Shown: in pieces, positions 8,231 to 16,513 of the stretch | How the letters are laid out: each line of letters starts with the position of its first letter | How positions within the stretch are numbered: position 1 is the first letter of the stretch | Origin: Actinomycetes bacterium | Lineage (GTDB): Bacteria; Actinomycetota; Actinomycetes; S36-B12; UBA10799 | Length of the DNA stretch: 22,573 nt | Assembly: GCA_029779995.1 (NCBI GenBank) | Contig: JAKOZM010000295.1 | Location: 1-22,573 of the forward strand | Reading direction: 5' to 3' | Program-made: the position numbers and the translations under genes | The notes under the pieces: model-generated | Told to the model about the DNA's origin: nothing | The model's database searches: none | The model's input: the letters and a program-made list of their open reading frames with translations, nothing else

Positions 8231-9858
8231 CGCGTCTCGTCTTCGCCGGCAAACGCGTCCGGGGCCAACTCCGGATCCACCACGTCCTCGCTGCCTGCAT
8301 GTCCGCCCCACGCGGCATGCTCCGGCTGCGCGGGCATCCGCCAGGCCAGCACGATCAACCCGATGACCACCAGCAACGCGGAGGCCAGCGCCGCGAGGTG
8401 GAAGGCTTGCATGAAACTGTCGATCGCGGCGTTCTGCAGGGCGCTGGCCTGGGCGGGCTGCAGCTGTCCGGAGTCCAGACCCCGACCGACAACCTCGTAG
8501 GCACCGCCGATGGAGTCGGTGATGAGACCCCGGGCAGGCTCGGGAACCTGATCGATGCCAGGCGTGGTCTGCATTGAATTGCTGTAGACGACCGCGACCA
8601 CCGAGGAGAGCACCGCCACACCGATGGCTGCGGCGACCTGCCGCACGGTGTTCTGGACCGCCGAGCCGGCACCGGACTTCTCCGGCGGTGTGGCCAACGT
8701 CATCCGGGTGGTGCAGGGAGCGATGGTATTGCCCAAGCCGAAGCCGAGGACGAAGAAGGCGACGAGCAGAACCCAGCCTGGCGTACTCGGTTGCAGCGCA
8801 GCGATGGCCAGGAATACGACGGCGGTGAGCGCTAGACCGAAGGCGATCACCTTGCGCGCCCCGAAGCGTTCGACCATCTTCGCGCTGCGCGGAGCGGCGA
8901 GCAGCTGCCCCACAGCGACAGGCAAAGTGAACGCGCCTGCTTGCAGCGGACTGTATCCGCGCACGAGTTGCATGTAGAAAGCCAGGAACAACAAGCTGCC
9001 GGTCATTGCGGCGAAGGTCAGCGACACAACCGTCAAGGGGATGCTGAACGAGCGGATCTGGAACAACGTCAGGTCGAGGCTGCCGTGGTCGCTGCGCTTC
9101 TCCAGCCACAGGAAGAGTCCCAGGATCAGCAGCCCGCCGATGATGCAGCCGGCGACATCGGGGCTGAGCCATTCCTGGGTATCCCCACCATGCTGGATGC
9201 CGTAGACGAGCAGTAGCAGACCGCTGATGCTCAGCACCAGACCCACGGGATCGAGGCGTCCTGGATTCGGGTTCTTCGACTCAGGGACCAGCGCGAGGAT
9301 ACCCACGACCCCCACGATCACGATGGGCACGTTGATCAGGAAGACCGAGCCCCACCAGAAGTGCTCGAGCAGGAAGCCGCCGAGCAGTGGTCCGAGGGCA
9401 ATCGCGCCGCCCACCGCAGCAGCCCACAGCCCGATCGCCTTACCCCGTTCATGGGGCGGGAAGACCACAGTGATGATGGCCAGTGTCACAGGCAATACGG
9501 ATGCGCCCCCGATACCCATGAACCCGCGCGCCAGGATGAGCTGCATCGGAGTGGTGGCGAAGGCGCTGATCGCGGACGCCAGCCCGAACAGCAGCAGGCC
9601 GATGACGAGAATCTTCTTGCGGCCGTAGCGATCACCGAGGACACCCCACGTGAACAGGAACGCGGCGAAGACCAGCGTGTAGGAGTTGATCGCCCACACG
9701 ATCTCGTTCTGGGTCGCGGCAAGTTCCTCCTGAATCGTCTTGAGGGCGACGTTGAGGATCGAGTTGTCCAGCACCACCACCAGCAGGCTGACGACAAGGA
9801 CCCCCAGGATCTGCCAGCGGCGGGGATGCCCGGTGTGGGCGGCTTGCTCTTGCGACAT
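8227..9858 (-). CDS. MFS drug exporter, DHA2 (EmrB/QacA) family, 14 TM
   Basis: A 543-aa membrane protein of the 14-TM drug:H+ antiporter 2 family. TM1 carries the motif LDNSILNVAL (30-39), close to the family consensus LDxTIVNVAL. Motif A, GDRYGRKK, is at 75-82. The antiporter motif C region, GLWAAAVGGAIALGPLLGG, is at about 143-161. The family length is about 500-550. I start at ATG 9856-9858, not the in-frame codon at 9939, because a GGAAAGG ribosome-binding site lies 6 nt upstream and the next residues lead directly into TM1. It is coupled by ATGA to the TetR gene downstream and divergent from panB across 226 bp. The substrate is unknown; the family exports hydrophobic cations, dyes and antibiotics. 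Confidence 0.93.
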   Translation of the reverse strand: MSQEQAAHTGHPRRWQILGVLVVSLLVVVLDNSILNVALKTIQEELAATQNEIVWAINSYTLVFAAFLFTWGVLGDRYGRKKILVIGLLLFGLASAISAFATTPMQLILARGFMGIGGASVLPVTLAIITVVFPPHERGKAIGLWAAAVGGAIALGPLLGGFLLEHFWWGSVFLINVPIVIVGVVGILALVPESKNPNPGRLDPVGLVLSISGLLLLVYGIQHGGDTQEWLSPDVAGCIIGGLLILGLFLWLEKRSDHGSLDLTLFQIRSFSIPLTVVSLTFAAMTGSLLFLAFYMQLVRGYSPLQAGAFTLPVAVGQLLAAPRSAKMVERFGARKVIAFGLALTAVVFLAIAALQPSTPGWVLLVAFFVLGFGLGNTIAPCTTRMTLATPPEKSGAGSAVQNTVRQVAAAIGVAVLSSVVAVVYSNSMQTTPGIDQVPEPARGLITDSIGGAYEVVGRGLDSGQLQPAQASALQNAAIDSFMQAFHLAALASALLVVIGLIVLAWRMPAQPEHAAWGGHAGSEDVVDPELAPDAFAGEDETR

Positions 9859-9889
9859 GTCAGGCCTTTCCAAAACGAGACTGTTCCGT

Positions 9890-9895
9890 ATCTTA
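9890..9895 (-). promoter_or_regulatory. Candidate -10 box (TAAGAT) of the exporter-TetR operon
   Basis: TAAGAT on the minus strand lies 31 nt before the exporter ATG. This would give a short leader of about 25 nt carrying the GGAAAGG ribosome-binding site at 9865-9871. The -35 position (about 9913-9918) is a poor match. No clear TetR palindrome is visible nearby. Confidence 0.4.
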
Positions 9896-10084
9896 AGGCG
9901 ACCCGCGCTTTCACGACAGTTGGTTTCACTTTCCGGCATGAGCCTGCGAGCGCAAACTGAACCAACGATCGGAAACCCTTTCGTCGCACGGCCACAACCC
10001 GGTCATTGCCCAGACCGAAGTTCGTATGTCACCATGTTTGTGTCCGGGGACTCACCGTGAGCCTCGAGGCTGGAGGTTGCTCCC

Positions 10085-10912
10085 ATGTCCGAAGCCCTAT
10101 ATGGCCCCGCAACTGGTCGTCGAGTGACGACCAGGGACCTCGCCGCCGCCAAGGAGCGCAGCGAGAAATGGCCCATGATCACCGCCTACGACGCCCTGAC
10201 CGCTGGTCTGTTCGACGCCGCCGGAATCCCGGTCATGCTAGTGGGCGACTCGGCAGCCATGGTCGTCTACGGCCACGACTCGACGATCCCGGTCACCGTG
10301 GAGGAGCTCATCCCCCTGGTCGCAGCAGTCGTGCGCGGCTCGCAGCGCGCCATGGTCGTGGCGGATCTGCCCTTCGGCTCCTACCAGGAATCCCCGCAGC
10401 AGGCCCTGCACACCGCCACCCGCTTCATGAAGGAAGCCGGGGCACACGCGGTCAAACTCGAGGGCGGCGAGCGCGTCCTGCCCCACGTCGAACTCCTGAC
10501 CGCCTCCGGCATTCCCGTGATGGCCCACCTTGGCCTCACACCACAGTCGGTGCACCAGTTCGGTGGCTACCGGGTGCAGGGCCGCGGCGAGGCCGGACAA
10601 CGCCTGATCCTGGACGCCAAACACATGGAGAAGGCCGGCGCCTTTGCCACGGTCCTGGAAGTGGTTCCGTCCGACCTCGCCGACGCCGTCACCCGCGCTG
10701 TCTCGATCCCCACGATCGGGATCGGTGCCGGTCCAGACACCGACGCGCAGGTCTTGGTGTGGCAGGACATGGCCGGGCTGACCCCGGGCAGGCCGGCGAA
10801 ATTCGTCAAGCAGTACGCCGACCTGCGATCAGTGCTCACCGGTGCTGTTCAGACGTGGGCTGACGAGGTCGTCAACGGGCAGTACCCCGGACCGGAGCAC
10901 CAGTACAGCTAG
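10085..10912 (+). CDS. panB: 3-methyl-2-oxobutanoate hydroxymethyltransferase (ketopantoate hydroxymethyltransferase)
   Basis: PanB catalyses the first committed step of pantothenate (hence coenzyme A) synthesis: it transfers a hydroxymethyl group from 5,10-methylenetetrahydrofolate to 2-oxoisovalerate. The protein is 275 aa, normal length. Mg ligands are D55 (MLVGDS), D94 ([10 protein letters not shown]) and E126 (VKLEGG), with K124 beside it. E192 (VLEVVP) matches the catalytic glutamate. AHLGLTPQ and TIGIGAG near the C-terminus complete the family pattern. A GGAGG site at 10072-10076, 8 nt before the ATG, supports the start. It is divergent from the exporter gene and ends 4 bp from the convergent npdG gene. 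No panC or panD is present in the window. Confidence 0.96.
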   Translation: MSEALYGPATGRRVTTRDLAAAKERSEKWPMITAYDALTAGLFDAAGIPVMLVGDSAAMVVYGHDSTIPVTVEELIPLVAAVVRGSQRAMVVADLPFGSYQESPQQALHTATRFMKEAGAHAVKLEGGERVLPHVELLTASGIPVMAHLGLTPQSVHQFGGYRVQGRGEAGQRLILDAKHMEKAGAFATVLEVVPSDLADAVTRAVSIPTIGIGAGPDTDAQVLVWQDMAGLTPGRPAKFVKQYADLRSVLTGAVQTWADEVVNGQYPGPEHQYS

Positions 10913-10916
10913 ACCA

Positions 10917-11552
10917 TCACGGCAGGTCGGTGATCCGAATCCCCGCATGCACCTTGTAGCGGCGGTTGATGCTGATCAGGTTCGCGGTCAGCGACTCAAT
11001 CTGTCCGGCGTTGCGCAAACGGCCCGCGAACACCCCGCGCATCCCGGGGATGAGGTCGGCCAGGGCGATCACGGCATCAGCGGCCTCCCGATCCTCTGAC
11101 AGCACGAGCACATCGATGTCCAACTGCTCCTGCAGATCCTGCAGCAGCACAGCACTGATGTGATGGAAAGCGGCAACCACCCGCGCCTGCGGAGCCAGCG
11201 CTGCAGCCTGCTGGGCGGCCGACCCCTCGGGGACTGTCAGCGCGAACGCACCCTGCTTGTCGAATCCCAGCGGGTTCACACAGTCGATGAGGATCTTTGC
11301 CTCGACGGCGGGGGCGATCTCCGTGATGAGAGCAGCATGCCCCTCATAGGGGACGGCCACCAGCACCACGTCGGCGCCTTGGGCGGCCTCGAAGTTGCCG
11401 GTGCCGGTGATCCCATGGCCGAGCTCACTGGCCACCCCGGCCGCGCGCTGCGGATCCCGCGATCCGATCACGATCTGCTCGCCGGCGACCGCCCAGCGAA
11501 GTGCGAGACCCCTGCCCTGCGGGCCGGTCCCGCCGAGCACCGCGATGCTCAT
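10917..11552 (-). CDS. npdG: F420:NADP oxidoreductase
   Basis: The enzyme exchanges hydride between coenzyme F420 and NADP(H). The 211-aa protein is of family length. The N-terminal nucleotide loop is MSIAVLGGTGPQGRGLALR. GSRDPQRA at about 30-37 provides the Ser-Arg pair that reads the 2'-phosphate of NADP. Other family stretches are DVVLVAVPYEGH, IDCVNPLG and the C-terminal AGRLRNAGQIESLTANLI. It lies 3 bp downstream of the 71-aa SPOR-like gene and is probably co-transcribed with it. It implies that this organism makes F420, although no F420-synthesis gene is in the window. Confidence 0.9.
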   Translation of the reverse strand: MSIAVLGGTGPQGRGLALRWAVAGEQIVIGSRDPQRAAGVASELGHGITGTGNFEAAQGADVVLVAVPYEGHAALITEIAPAVEAKILIDCVNPLGFDKQGAFALTVPEGSAAQQAAALAPQARVVAAFHHISAVLLQDLQEQLDIDVLVLSEDREAADAVIALADLIPGMRGVFAGRLRNAGQIESLTANLISINRRYKVHAGIRITDLP

Positions 11553-11555
11553 CGG

Positions 11556-11771
11556 CTAGTCGACATCGTGAGCGGCATCGCCCTCACGACCCTTGGTGTA
11601 CCCCTGCGTCCATTCCTGCTCCCCCTCGTCCCACTGCTCGTTGCGTTTGCGGGCGATCTCGAAGGCATGCGATGCCTGCTCCTCGCTGTCGTAGGGTCCT
11701 AGCCGCTCGGAGTTGGCGCACCCCTTCTCCGGCTCCACGCGGTTGTGCACCAGGCAGTAGTACCACTTCAT
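11556..11771 (-). CDS. Small SPOR-like protein (71 aa)
   Basis: A 71-aa protein beginning MKWYYCLVHNRVEPEKGC, then ERLGPYDSEEQASHAFEIARKRNEQWD. Proteins of this type are common in actinobacteria next to map and are often annotated as SPOR-domain proteins: a short beta-strand, a GPY turn and a helix that begins EEQA. The function is unknown. The ATG at 11769-11771 is chosen because AAGGGG lies 8 nt upstream; longer in-frame translations are antisense shadows of map. It has two cysteines (residues 6 and 18). It is the first gene of a probable two-gene unit with npdG and is divergent from map across 54 bp. Confidence 0.85.
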   Translation of the reverse strand: MKWYYCLVHNRVEPEKGCANSERLGPYDSEEQASHAFEIARKRNEQWDEGEQEWTQGYTKGREGDAAHDVD

Positions 11772-11813
11772 GTCAGAACCCCTTCGTATCTCGTCGTCCT
11801 CACGCCTCACATC

Positions 11814-11819
11814 TAGACT
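11814..11819 (+). promoter_or_regulatory. -10 box (TAGACT), leaderless promoter of map
   Basis: TAGACT is followed by 6 nt and then the map ATG at 11826, with no Shine-Dalgarno sequence. This is the classic actinobacterial layout for a leaderless mRNA. No clear -35 box is present. Confidence 0.55.
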
Positions 11820-11825
11820 CACCCT

Positions 11826-12683
11826 ATGACCCTGACCCCTGGTCGCATCTCCGCACTGCGCGTTGTGCCAGCCAATATTGAACGTCCCGAGTACGTCGGT
11901 CGGCCGCAGCCGAGCCCCTACTTCGGCCCCGAGATCAAGGACGCCGAGACGATCGAGAACATGCGTATCGCCGGTCGCCTCGCCGCTGAGGCCCTCCATG
12001 AGGTCGGGCGCAACGTCGCGCCCGGGGTGACCACAGACACCCTCGACGTGATCGGCCATGAGTACCTCTGCGACCACGGCGCCTACCCATCGACGCTGGG
12101 CTATCGGGGTTTCCCGAAGAGTCTGTGCACGTCGCTGAACGAGGTGATCTGTCACGGGATTCCGGACAGCACGGTGATCAACGACGGCGACATCGTCAAC
12201 ATCGACATCACCGCTTATATCCACGGGGTGCACGGCGACACGAACGCTACGTTCCTGGCCGGCGACGTGGACGAGGAGTCCCGCCTGCTCGTCGAACGCA
12301 CCCACGAGGCCACGCTGCGCGCCATCAAGGCCGTGGCTCCGGGGCGCACGCTGAACGTGGTGGGCAGGGTCATTGAGTCCTACGCAAAGCGCTTCGGCTA
12401 TGGCGTGGTTCGTGACTTCACCGGTCACGGCATCGGCACAGCATTCCACTCGGGACTCATCGTCCCGCACTACGACGACCCGACAGCCAATCTCATCCTG
12501 GAAACAGGCATGACCTTCACCATTGAGCCTATGCTCACGCTCGGGACCATCAACTACGAGATCTGGGAGGACGGCTGGACGGTGGTCACCCAGGATCGCA
12601 AACGCACCGCGCAGTTCGAACACACGATCCTGGTCACCGACACCGGCTCCGAGATCCTGACCGAACGAGAGGGCTCCAGATGA
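11826..12683 (+). CDS. map: Methionine aminopeptidase, type I
   Basis: The enzyme removes the initiator methionine from nascent proteins. The 285-aa protein carries the N-terminal extension of about 35 residues common in actinobacterial MetAPs (includes [18 protein letters not shown], with a PxxP-like stretch). All active-site residues are present: H110 (EVICHG), metal ligands D127 (NIDITAYI), D138 (HGDTNAT), H201 (GHGIG), E234 (FTIEPM) and E265 (QFEHT). They keep a constant offset of about 30 from the E. coli enzyme. Its TGA stop overlaps the next gene's ATG (ATGA at 12680-12683), so it is coupled to the PpgK-like kinase. The start is supported by the leaderless-type box just upstream. Confidence 0.96.
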   Translation: MTLTPGRISALRVVPANIERPEYVGRPQPSPYFGPEIKDAETIENMRIAGRLAAEALHEVGRNVAPGVTTDTLDVIGHEYLCDHGAYPSTLGYRGFPKSLCTSLNEVICHGIPDSTVINDGDIVNIDITAYIHGVHGDTNATFLAGDVDEESRLLVERTHEATLRAIKAVAPGRTLNVVGRVIESYAKRFGYGVVRDFTGHGIGTAFHSGLIVPHYDDPTANLILETGMTFTIEPMLTLGTINYEIWEDGWTVVTQDRKRTAQFEHTILVTDTGSEILTEREGSR

Positions 12684-13462
12684 CCGACTCCCCGCATGCC
12701 ACCACCGCTTGGCCCCCGGACGTCCTCACACTGGCTGTCGACGTGGGTGGGTCGGGCCTCAAGGCCAGCGTGCTGGACATCAACGGGCAGATGATCGCGG
12801 ATCGTGTGCGGATCGAGACCCCTTACCCCTGCTCGCCGAGCCTGCTGGTCGAGAAACTCAGCGAACTCAAGTCCCAACTACCGGCGGCCAGTCGTGCCTC
12901 CGTCGGGTTCCCCGGGCTGGTCCGCAGCGGCCGCGTGCTCAACATCCCGTCGTTGTCACGTCTGGAGTACGGCGGTCCGCGCGATGAGGCGATGGCCAAC
13001 ATGTGGCACAACTTCGACCTGGCCACCGCACTCGCCGACGAGTTCGACATCCCGGTCAAGGTCGCCAACGACGCCGACGTGCAAGGTTGCGCGGTCGTCG
13101 AAGGCACCGGTTTCGAGTTCGTGATGACCTTGGGCACCGGCTGCGGCACCGCGGTGTTTCACGAGGGCAAACTCGTCCCGCACATGGAACTGTCCCACGC
13201 GCCCACCGGACACGGCGGGGACTTCGACGACTTCGTGGGCAACGCAGCCCGCAAAGAGATCGGCAACAAGAAGTGGCGTAAGCGGGTACTCGAGGCGATG
13301 CAGATCTTCGACGAGTTCCTCTTCTACGACAAGATCTACGTCGGCGGAGGCAACGCCAAGCACCTGTCGAGCGTCGACTTGGGCCCCAAGGCGAAGATCG
13401 TGGCGAACACCGCTGGGATTCTGGGCGGAATCCGCATCTGGGACATGGACTACGGCGGCTGA
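12680..13462 (+). CDS. ppgK: ROK-family sugar kinase, polyphosphate-glucokinase-like
   Basis: Likely phosphorylates glucose to glucose-6-phosphate, with polyphosphate and/or ATP as donor. The 260-aa protein shows the ROK/actin-like layout: phosphate loop DVGGSGLK (21-28), FPGLV (77-81), NDADVQG (130-136, catalytic D133), [10 protein letters not shown] (151-160), [10 protein letters not shown] (168-177) and [10 protein letters not shown] (219-228). It lacks the CxCGxxGC zinc motif of regulatory ROK proteins. Compared with the biochemically studied mycobacterial PpgK it is diverged: it carries the [17 protein letters not shown] and GGGNAKH stretches of a sister group often labelled polyphosphate glucokinase. 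The phosphate donor is therefore not settled by sequence. It starts inside the map stop codon (ATGA) and ends 8 bp from the convergent MarR gene. Confidence 0.82.
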   Translation: MTDSPHATTAWPPDVLTLAVDVGGSGLKASVLDINGQMIADRVRIETPYPCSPSLLVEKLSELKSQLPAASRASVGFPGLVRSGRVLNIPSLSRLEYGGPRDEAMANMWHNFDLATALADEFDIPVKVANDADVQGCAVVEGTGFEFVMTLGTGCGTAVFHEGKLVPHMELSHAPTGHGGDFDDFVGNAARKEIGNKKWRKRVLEAMQIFDEFLFYDKIYVGGGNAKHLSSVDLGPKAKIVANTAGILGGIRIWDMDYGG

Positions 13463-13470
13463 TCGGCCGG

Positions 13471-13917
13471 TTAGGACAGCGCGTCGACGATCTTCTGATT
13501 GATCCGGCCGAGTTCGGCGAACTCCGCCGGGGTCAGGACGTCGACGAGGCGCCGCCGGACACTCTCGACGTGGGCAGGTGCCGCTTCCACCAGTGCCTGC
13601 CAGCCGTCCTCGGTGAGGACCGCGAAATACCCTCGCCGGTCATCGGGGCACTCCTCGCGGCGTACCTGGCCAGCCTTCTCCATCCGGTCGATCTGATGCG
13701 ACAGCCTGCTGCGACTAGACAGCGTCTGCGTGGCCAGATCGCTCATCCGAACCCGACGATCCGGCGACTCGGACAGGCGTACCAGGATCTCGTAGTCAGC
13801 CAGGGTGAGTCCGGCCTCCTCCTGCAGGTCCCGGCCGAGCCGATCGGGGACGAGCAGATTCGCCGCCAGCCAGGAACGCCAGGAGTCCTGTTCCGGCTCA
13901 GTTAACCAACGGGTCAT
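13471..13917 (-). CDS. MarR-family transcriptional regulator
   Basis: A 148-aa winged-helix regulator. Helices flank DYEILVRLSESPDRRVRMSDLA (about 41-62). The recognition helix is around SSRSRLSHQIDRMEKAGQV (67-85), and the wing is CPDDRRGYFAVLTEDG (90-105), with the DxRG signature. I start at ATG 13915-13917 rather than the longer in-frame codon at 13956. The longer form would overlap the divergent gene's start, and a TAGAGT box lies exactly 7 nt before the shorter ATG. It is divergent from the ICMT-like membrane protein with only 37 bp between the starts, so that gene is the obvious candidate target together with itself. The ligand is unknown. Confidence 0.9.
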   Translation of the reverse strand: MTRWLTEPEQDSWRSWLAANLLVPDRLGRDLQEEAGLTLADYEILVRLSESPDRRVRMSDLATQTLSSRSRLSHQIDRMEKAGQVRREECPDDRRGYFAVLTEDGWQALVEAAPAHVESVRRRLVDVLTPAEFAELGRINQKIVDALS

Positions 13918-13924
13918 GCCCACG

Positions 13925-13930
13925 ACTCTA
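13925..13930 (-). promoter_or_regulatory. -10 box (TAGAGT), leaderless promoter of the MarR gene
   Basis: TAGAGT on the minus strand is followed by 7 nt and the ATG at 13917, with no ribosome-binding site. On the plus strand, a CACAAT box at 13941-13946, 8 nt before the divergent ATG, is a weaker counterpart. The two promoters would overlap within 37 bp. Confidence 0.5.
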
Positions 13931-13954
13931 CTCGGACCGGCACAATGGGTTCCC

Positions 13955-14422
13955 ATGATGAAGGTGCCGACACTGGGATCGCGGGGTCAGGGCTGGGTCT
14001 GGGGCCAGTTCGCCCTGGGAGCCGTCGTGATCGTCGTCTCCGCGGTCGGCCCCGCCTGGCCCTGGACCTGGATGCGCCTGGTCGGGCTCCTGCTGGCTGT
14101 CGCGGGTGGCGTTGTCGGGACATGGTCTCTGTTCACTCTGGGCGACTCGCTGACGCCCTACCCGAAGCCACGCCAGCGCGGGTCGCTGGTGGATCGTGGC
14201 CCGTACGCCGTGGTGCGCCACCCCATCTACTCCGCGCTGCTGCTGGCCATGCTCGGGATCTGCCTCACCGGCTCGCCCTGGGGTTTGGTTCCGTTGGTGA
14301 TGCTCGTCGCGTGGTGGCTTGCCAAGGCCAGCGTCGAAGAGGCGTTCTTGCGTGATCAGTACCCGGACTATCGCGCCTACTGTGCGCGCGTGCGCTACCG
14401 GCTCATCCCCTTCGTGGTCTAG
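13955..14422 (+). CDS. Isoprenylcysteine carboxyl methyltransferase (ICMT)-like membrane protein
   Basis: A 155-aa integral membrane protein. It has about four hydrophobic segments: two near residues 15-60, then a longer hydrophobic stretch of about 90-130. The family signature is LVDRGPYAVVRHPIYSALLL, followed by EEAFLRDQYPDYRAYCARVRYRLIPFVV; the RHPxY and EExxL elements form the SAM-binding end in ICMT/PEMT-like methyltransferases. Bacterial members have mostly unknown substrates (lipids or small lipophilic compounds); protein prenylcysteine is not expected. ATG codons at 13955 and 13958 are both possible starts. It is divergent from a MarR gene. Its TAG stop shares the palindrome CTAG with the stop of the convergent GH36 gene. 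Confidence 0.85.
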   Translation: MMKVPTLGSRGQGWVWGQFALGAVVIVVSAVGPAWPWTWMRLVGLLLAVAGGVVGTWSLFTLGDSLTPYPKPRQRGSLVDRGPYAVVRHPIYSALLLAMLGICLTGSPWGLVPLVMLVAWWLAKASVEEAFLRDQYPDYRAYCARVRYRLIPFVV

Positions 14423-16473
14423 TCATCCATCCGATCGAACCGGATGACCGTGCTGGCGTAATCGCCCTGTAACCACACCCGCACCCCCCGATTCATGAGG
14501 TAGTCACCACGGGCGACATGGGTCTGCCAATCCAGCTCGAACCGGTAGCGGGCGGTGGGCTCGAGACCGCGCAGGCGCACAGTTGTCGAGGTGTGCCCCA
14601 GCCGGCTTGCGGGCAGGAACACGAACAGGACCGCACCCGCGGGACTTGAGTACTGAATCAACCGGTAGTCGTTACTGCTCGGATTCTCCAGCCGGTGCCA
14701 TCGCTGCATCAATGGCCGCAGCTGCTCGTACTGCTGCACGTGTTTTGCCGATGCGCGCAGATCCTCGTCACTCATGGCTGTGAGGTCACAACCGATCCCG
14801 AGCGACCCGGTCATCGCACTGTGGAAGCGGAAGGTCAATGCGATGCTGCGCTGCGACAGGAAGTTCGGCACGTCGGTGACCCAGGCCCGCATCGCCTGCG
14901 GCGGATAGACCAGCGAGTAGCCCCGGTGGATGTCCAGGCGGTCCAGGGCATCGGTGTTGTCACTGGTCCAGAAGTCGTCGAACACGCTCAAGGCCCCGAA
15001 ATCGATACGGCCGCCACCCGAGGCGCAGGCCTCGAACAGCACCCCCGGGTGTCGGCCTTTGACCTCCCGGACGATGTCGTAGAGCGCCTGCACATGCCGG
15101 TACCAGACATCGCGACCTGCTCCCACCTGCGACATCGGGCGGTTCGCATCCCACTTGACGTAACCGATGACATTCTCGGCCAAGAGGTCGTCCAGCATCT
15201 GCGTGATGAACTCCTGGACGGGCGCAAGGGTGAGGTTGAGGACGTATTGACCCCGCGCCGTGTCCGGCTCCCGGCCCTGCTCGTGGTAGATCCAGTCCGG
15301 GTGCGCCGCGTACAGATCAGACCCGGGATTGACCATCTCGGGCTCCACCCAGATCCCGAATGTCATCCCGAGTTGGTGCACCTCATCGATGAGCGGAGTC
15401 AGGCCGTCAGGAAACTTCGCGGGATCCACCCACCAGTCCCCCAGTCCGTCCGTGATGCCGCCGGTCGGCTCGGGATTGCGGCGGCCGAACCAGCCGTCAT
15501 CCACGACGAACAGTTCCGCCCCGATCTGCGCGGCCCGGTGGGCCAGCGCGATCTGGGCGTCACAGGTCACCGCGAAATTCGTCGCCTCCCAGGAGTTGTA
15601 CAGCACCGGCCGCGGGGTGGGCTCCATCAACGACCGGCCGTAGTCGTGAAGATTCTGGCTCAGCGCGTCGAACCCATGGGGGGTGTAGGTGGCCACAACG
15701 GCCGGAGCGGTGAAGCTGTCCCCGGCGTTCAGAGCGATCGCCAGATCCGCGTCGTTGATGCCGAGTTGAACGAGCGTCTGGCCGTACTGCGTCTGCTCGA
15801 CGACGGTCTTGGTGTTCCCGCTGAACGCCAACGCCATCCCCCAGACCTGGCCACTGGTCTCGGTGGCCTGCCGACTGAGCACCGCATACGGGTTGTGATG
15901 GTGGTTGGAGATCCCGCGCCGGGATTCCAGCACGACTTTACTGGTGACCGGCTGCACGATCTCCTGGAATTCAGCCCCCCACCGGCCAGCCACGTTACGC
16001 AGGTCGAGGTCGCGGTATGGGATGTGGAACTGGGCACTGGCCACGGCCTGCACGCTGACCGGCACATCGGCATACACCACGACCCACCGCCGGATGACAT
16101 CGATGCTCTCCAGGACCTCGTAGTGAAGATCGACCCGCACCCCCCTGTCGTCGCGCAGGTGCACCACCAGGGCAGCTCCGAGGTCGTGCCCTGCGTAGCG
16201 CAGATCGAGTTCGCGCCCGCCGTCCGAGAACATGATCGCGAGGCAATGCTCGTTGTAGCGGAACCGCCCGTGGCCGGGGTACTCCTGAGGGGTCACATCC
16301 TGGATCAGGTCATTGGTGGACAACTCCCACAAGGGTTCCACGATGACATCGCAGAGTTCGATGCGGCCACCCCAATGCAGGTGTCGGAGCAGGCCCTCGC
16401 CCGTGACGCCGAAGACGTACGAGGTGGTCTCTGTATGGATTCCGAAAGTGCTGCCGGCGACGTCGATGCCCAT
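14419..16473 (-). CDS. Alpha-galactosidase, glycoside hydrolase family 36
   Basis: Hydrolyses terminal alpha-galactosides such as melibiose and raffinose. The 684-aa protein has the GH36 plan: N-terminal beta-supersandwich (about 1-285), TIM barrel (about 290-610) and C-terminal beta domain. Barrel motifs are NSWEATNF (293-300), DDGWFG (325-330), GIWVEPEMVNP (373-383), YVKWDANRPM with nucleophile D442, CASGGGR (483-489) and FWTSDNTDALDR with acid/base D505. No signal peptide is visible, so it acts in the cytoplasm after uptake. I start at ATG 16471-16473 because a TAGCCT box lies 7 nt upstream; a GTG at 16528-16530 would add 19 residues that lack family character and overlap an inverted repeat. 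Its products would feed GalK/GalT encoded further along. Confidence 0.94.
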   Translation of the reverse strand: MGIDVAGSTFGIHTETTSYVFGVTGEGLLRHLHWGGRIELCDVIVEPLWELSTNDLIQDVTPQEYPGHGRFRYNEHCLAIMFSDGGRELDLRYAGHDLGAALVVHLRDDRGVRVDLHYEVLESIDVIRRWVVVYADVPVSVQAVASAQFHIPYRDLDLRNVAGRWGAEFQEIVQPVTSKVVLESRRGISNHHHNPYAVLSRQATETSGQVWGMALAFSGNTKTVVEQTQYGQTLVQLGINDADLAIALNAGDSFTAPAVVATYTPHGFDALSQNLHDYGRSLMEPTPRPVLYNSWEATNFAVTCDAQIALAHRAAQIGAELFVVDDGWFGRRNPEPTGGITDGLGDWWVDPAKFPDGLTPLIDEVHQLGMTFGIWVEPEMVNPGSDLYAAHPDWIYHEQGREPDTARGQYVLNLTLAPVQEFITQMLDDLLAENVIGYVKWDANRPMSQVGAGRDVWYRHVQALYDIVREVKGRHPGVLFEACASGGGRIDFGALSVFDDFWTSDNTDALDRLDIHRGYSLVYPPQAMRAWVTDVPNFLSQRSIALTFRFHSAMTGSLGIGCDLTAMSDEDLRASAKHVQQYEQLRPLMQRWHRLENPSSNDYRLIQYSSPAGAVLFVFLPASRLGHTSTTVRLRGLEPTARYRFELDWQTHVARGDYLMNRGVRVWLQGDYASTVIRFDRMDD

Positions 16474-16480
16474 GCTCGCG

Positions 16481-16486
16481 AGGCTA
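16481..16486 (-). promoter_or_regulatory. -10 box (TAGCCT), leaderless promoter of the GH36 gene
   Basis: TAGCCT on the minus strand is followed by 7 nt and the ATG at 16473. There is no Shine-Dalgarno sequence. The large inverted repeat at 16514-16547 lies just upstream of where a -35 box would sit. Confidence 0.5.
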
Positions 16487-16513
16487 TTGGCGGGTGGCCG
16501 TGCTTCGCTCAGC

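Noticed and set aside
8231..9172. N-terminal extension of the TetR frame upstream of its ATG (frame open to 9172)
   Set aside because: It runs out of frame through the exporter gene and is low-complexity; the helix-turn-helix protein begins naturally at the ATGA overlap at 8230.
11772..12623. Long minus-strand extension of the SPOR-like frame over map
   Set aside because: This is the antisense shadow of map. The ribosome-binding site and the conserved start MKWYYCLVHN define a 71-aa gene.
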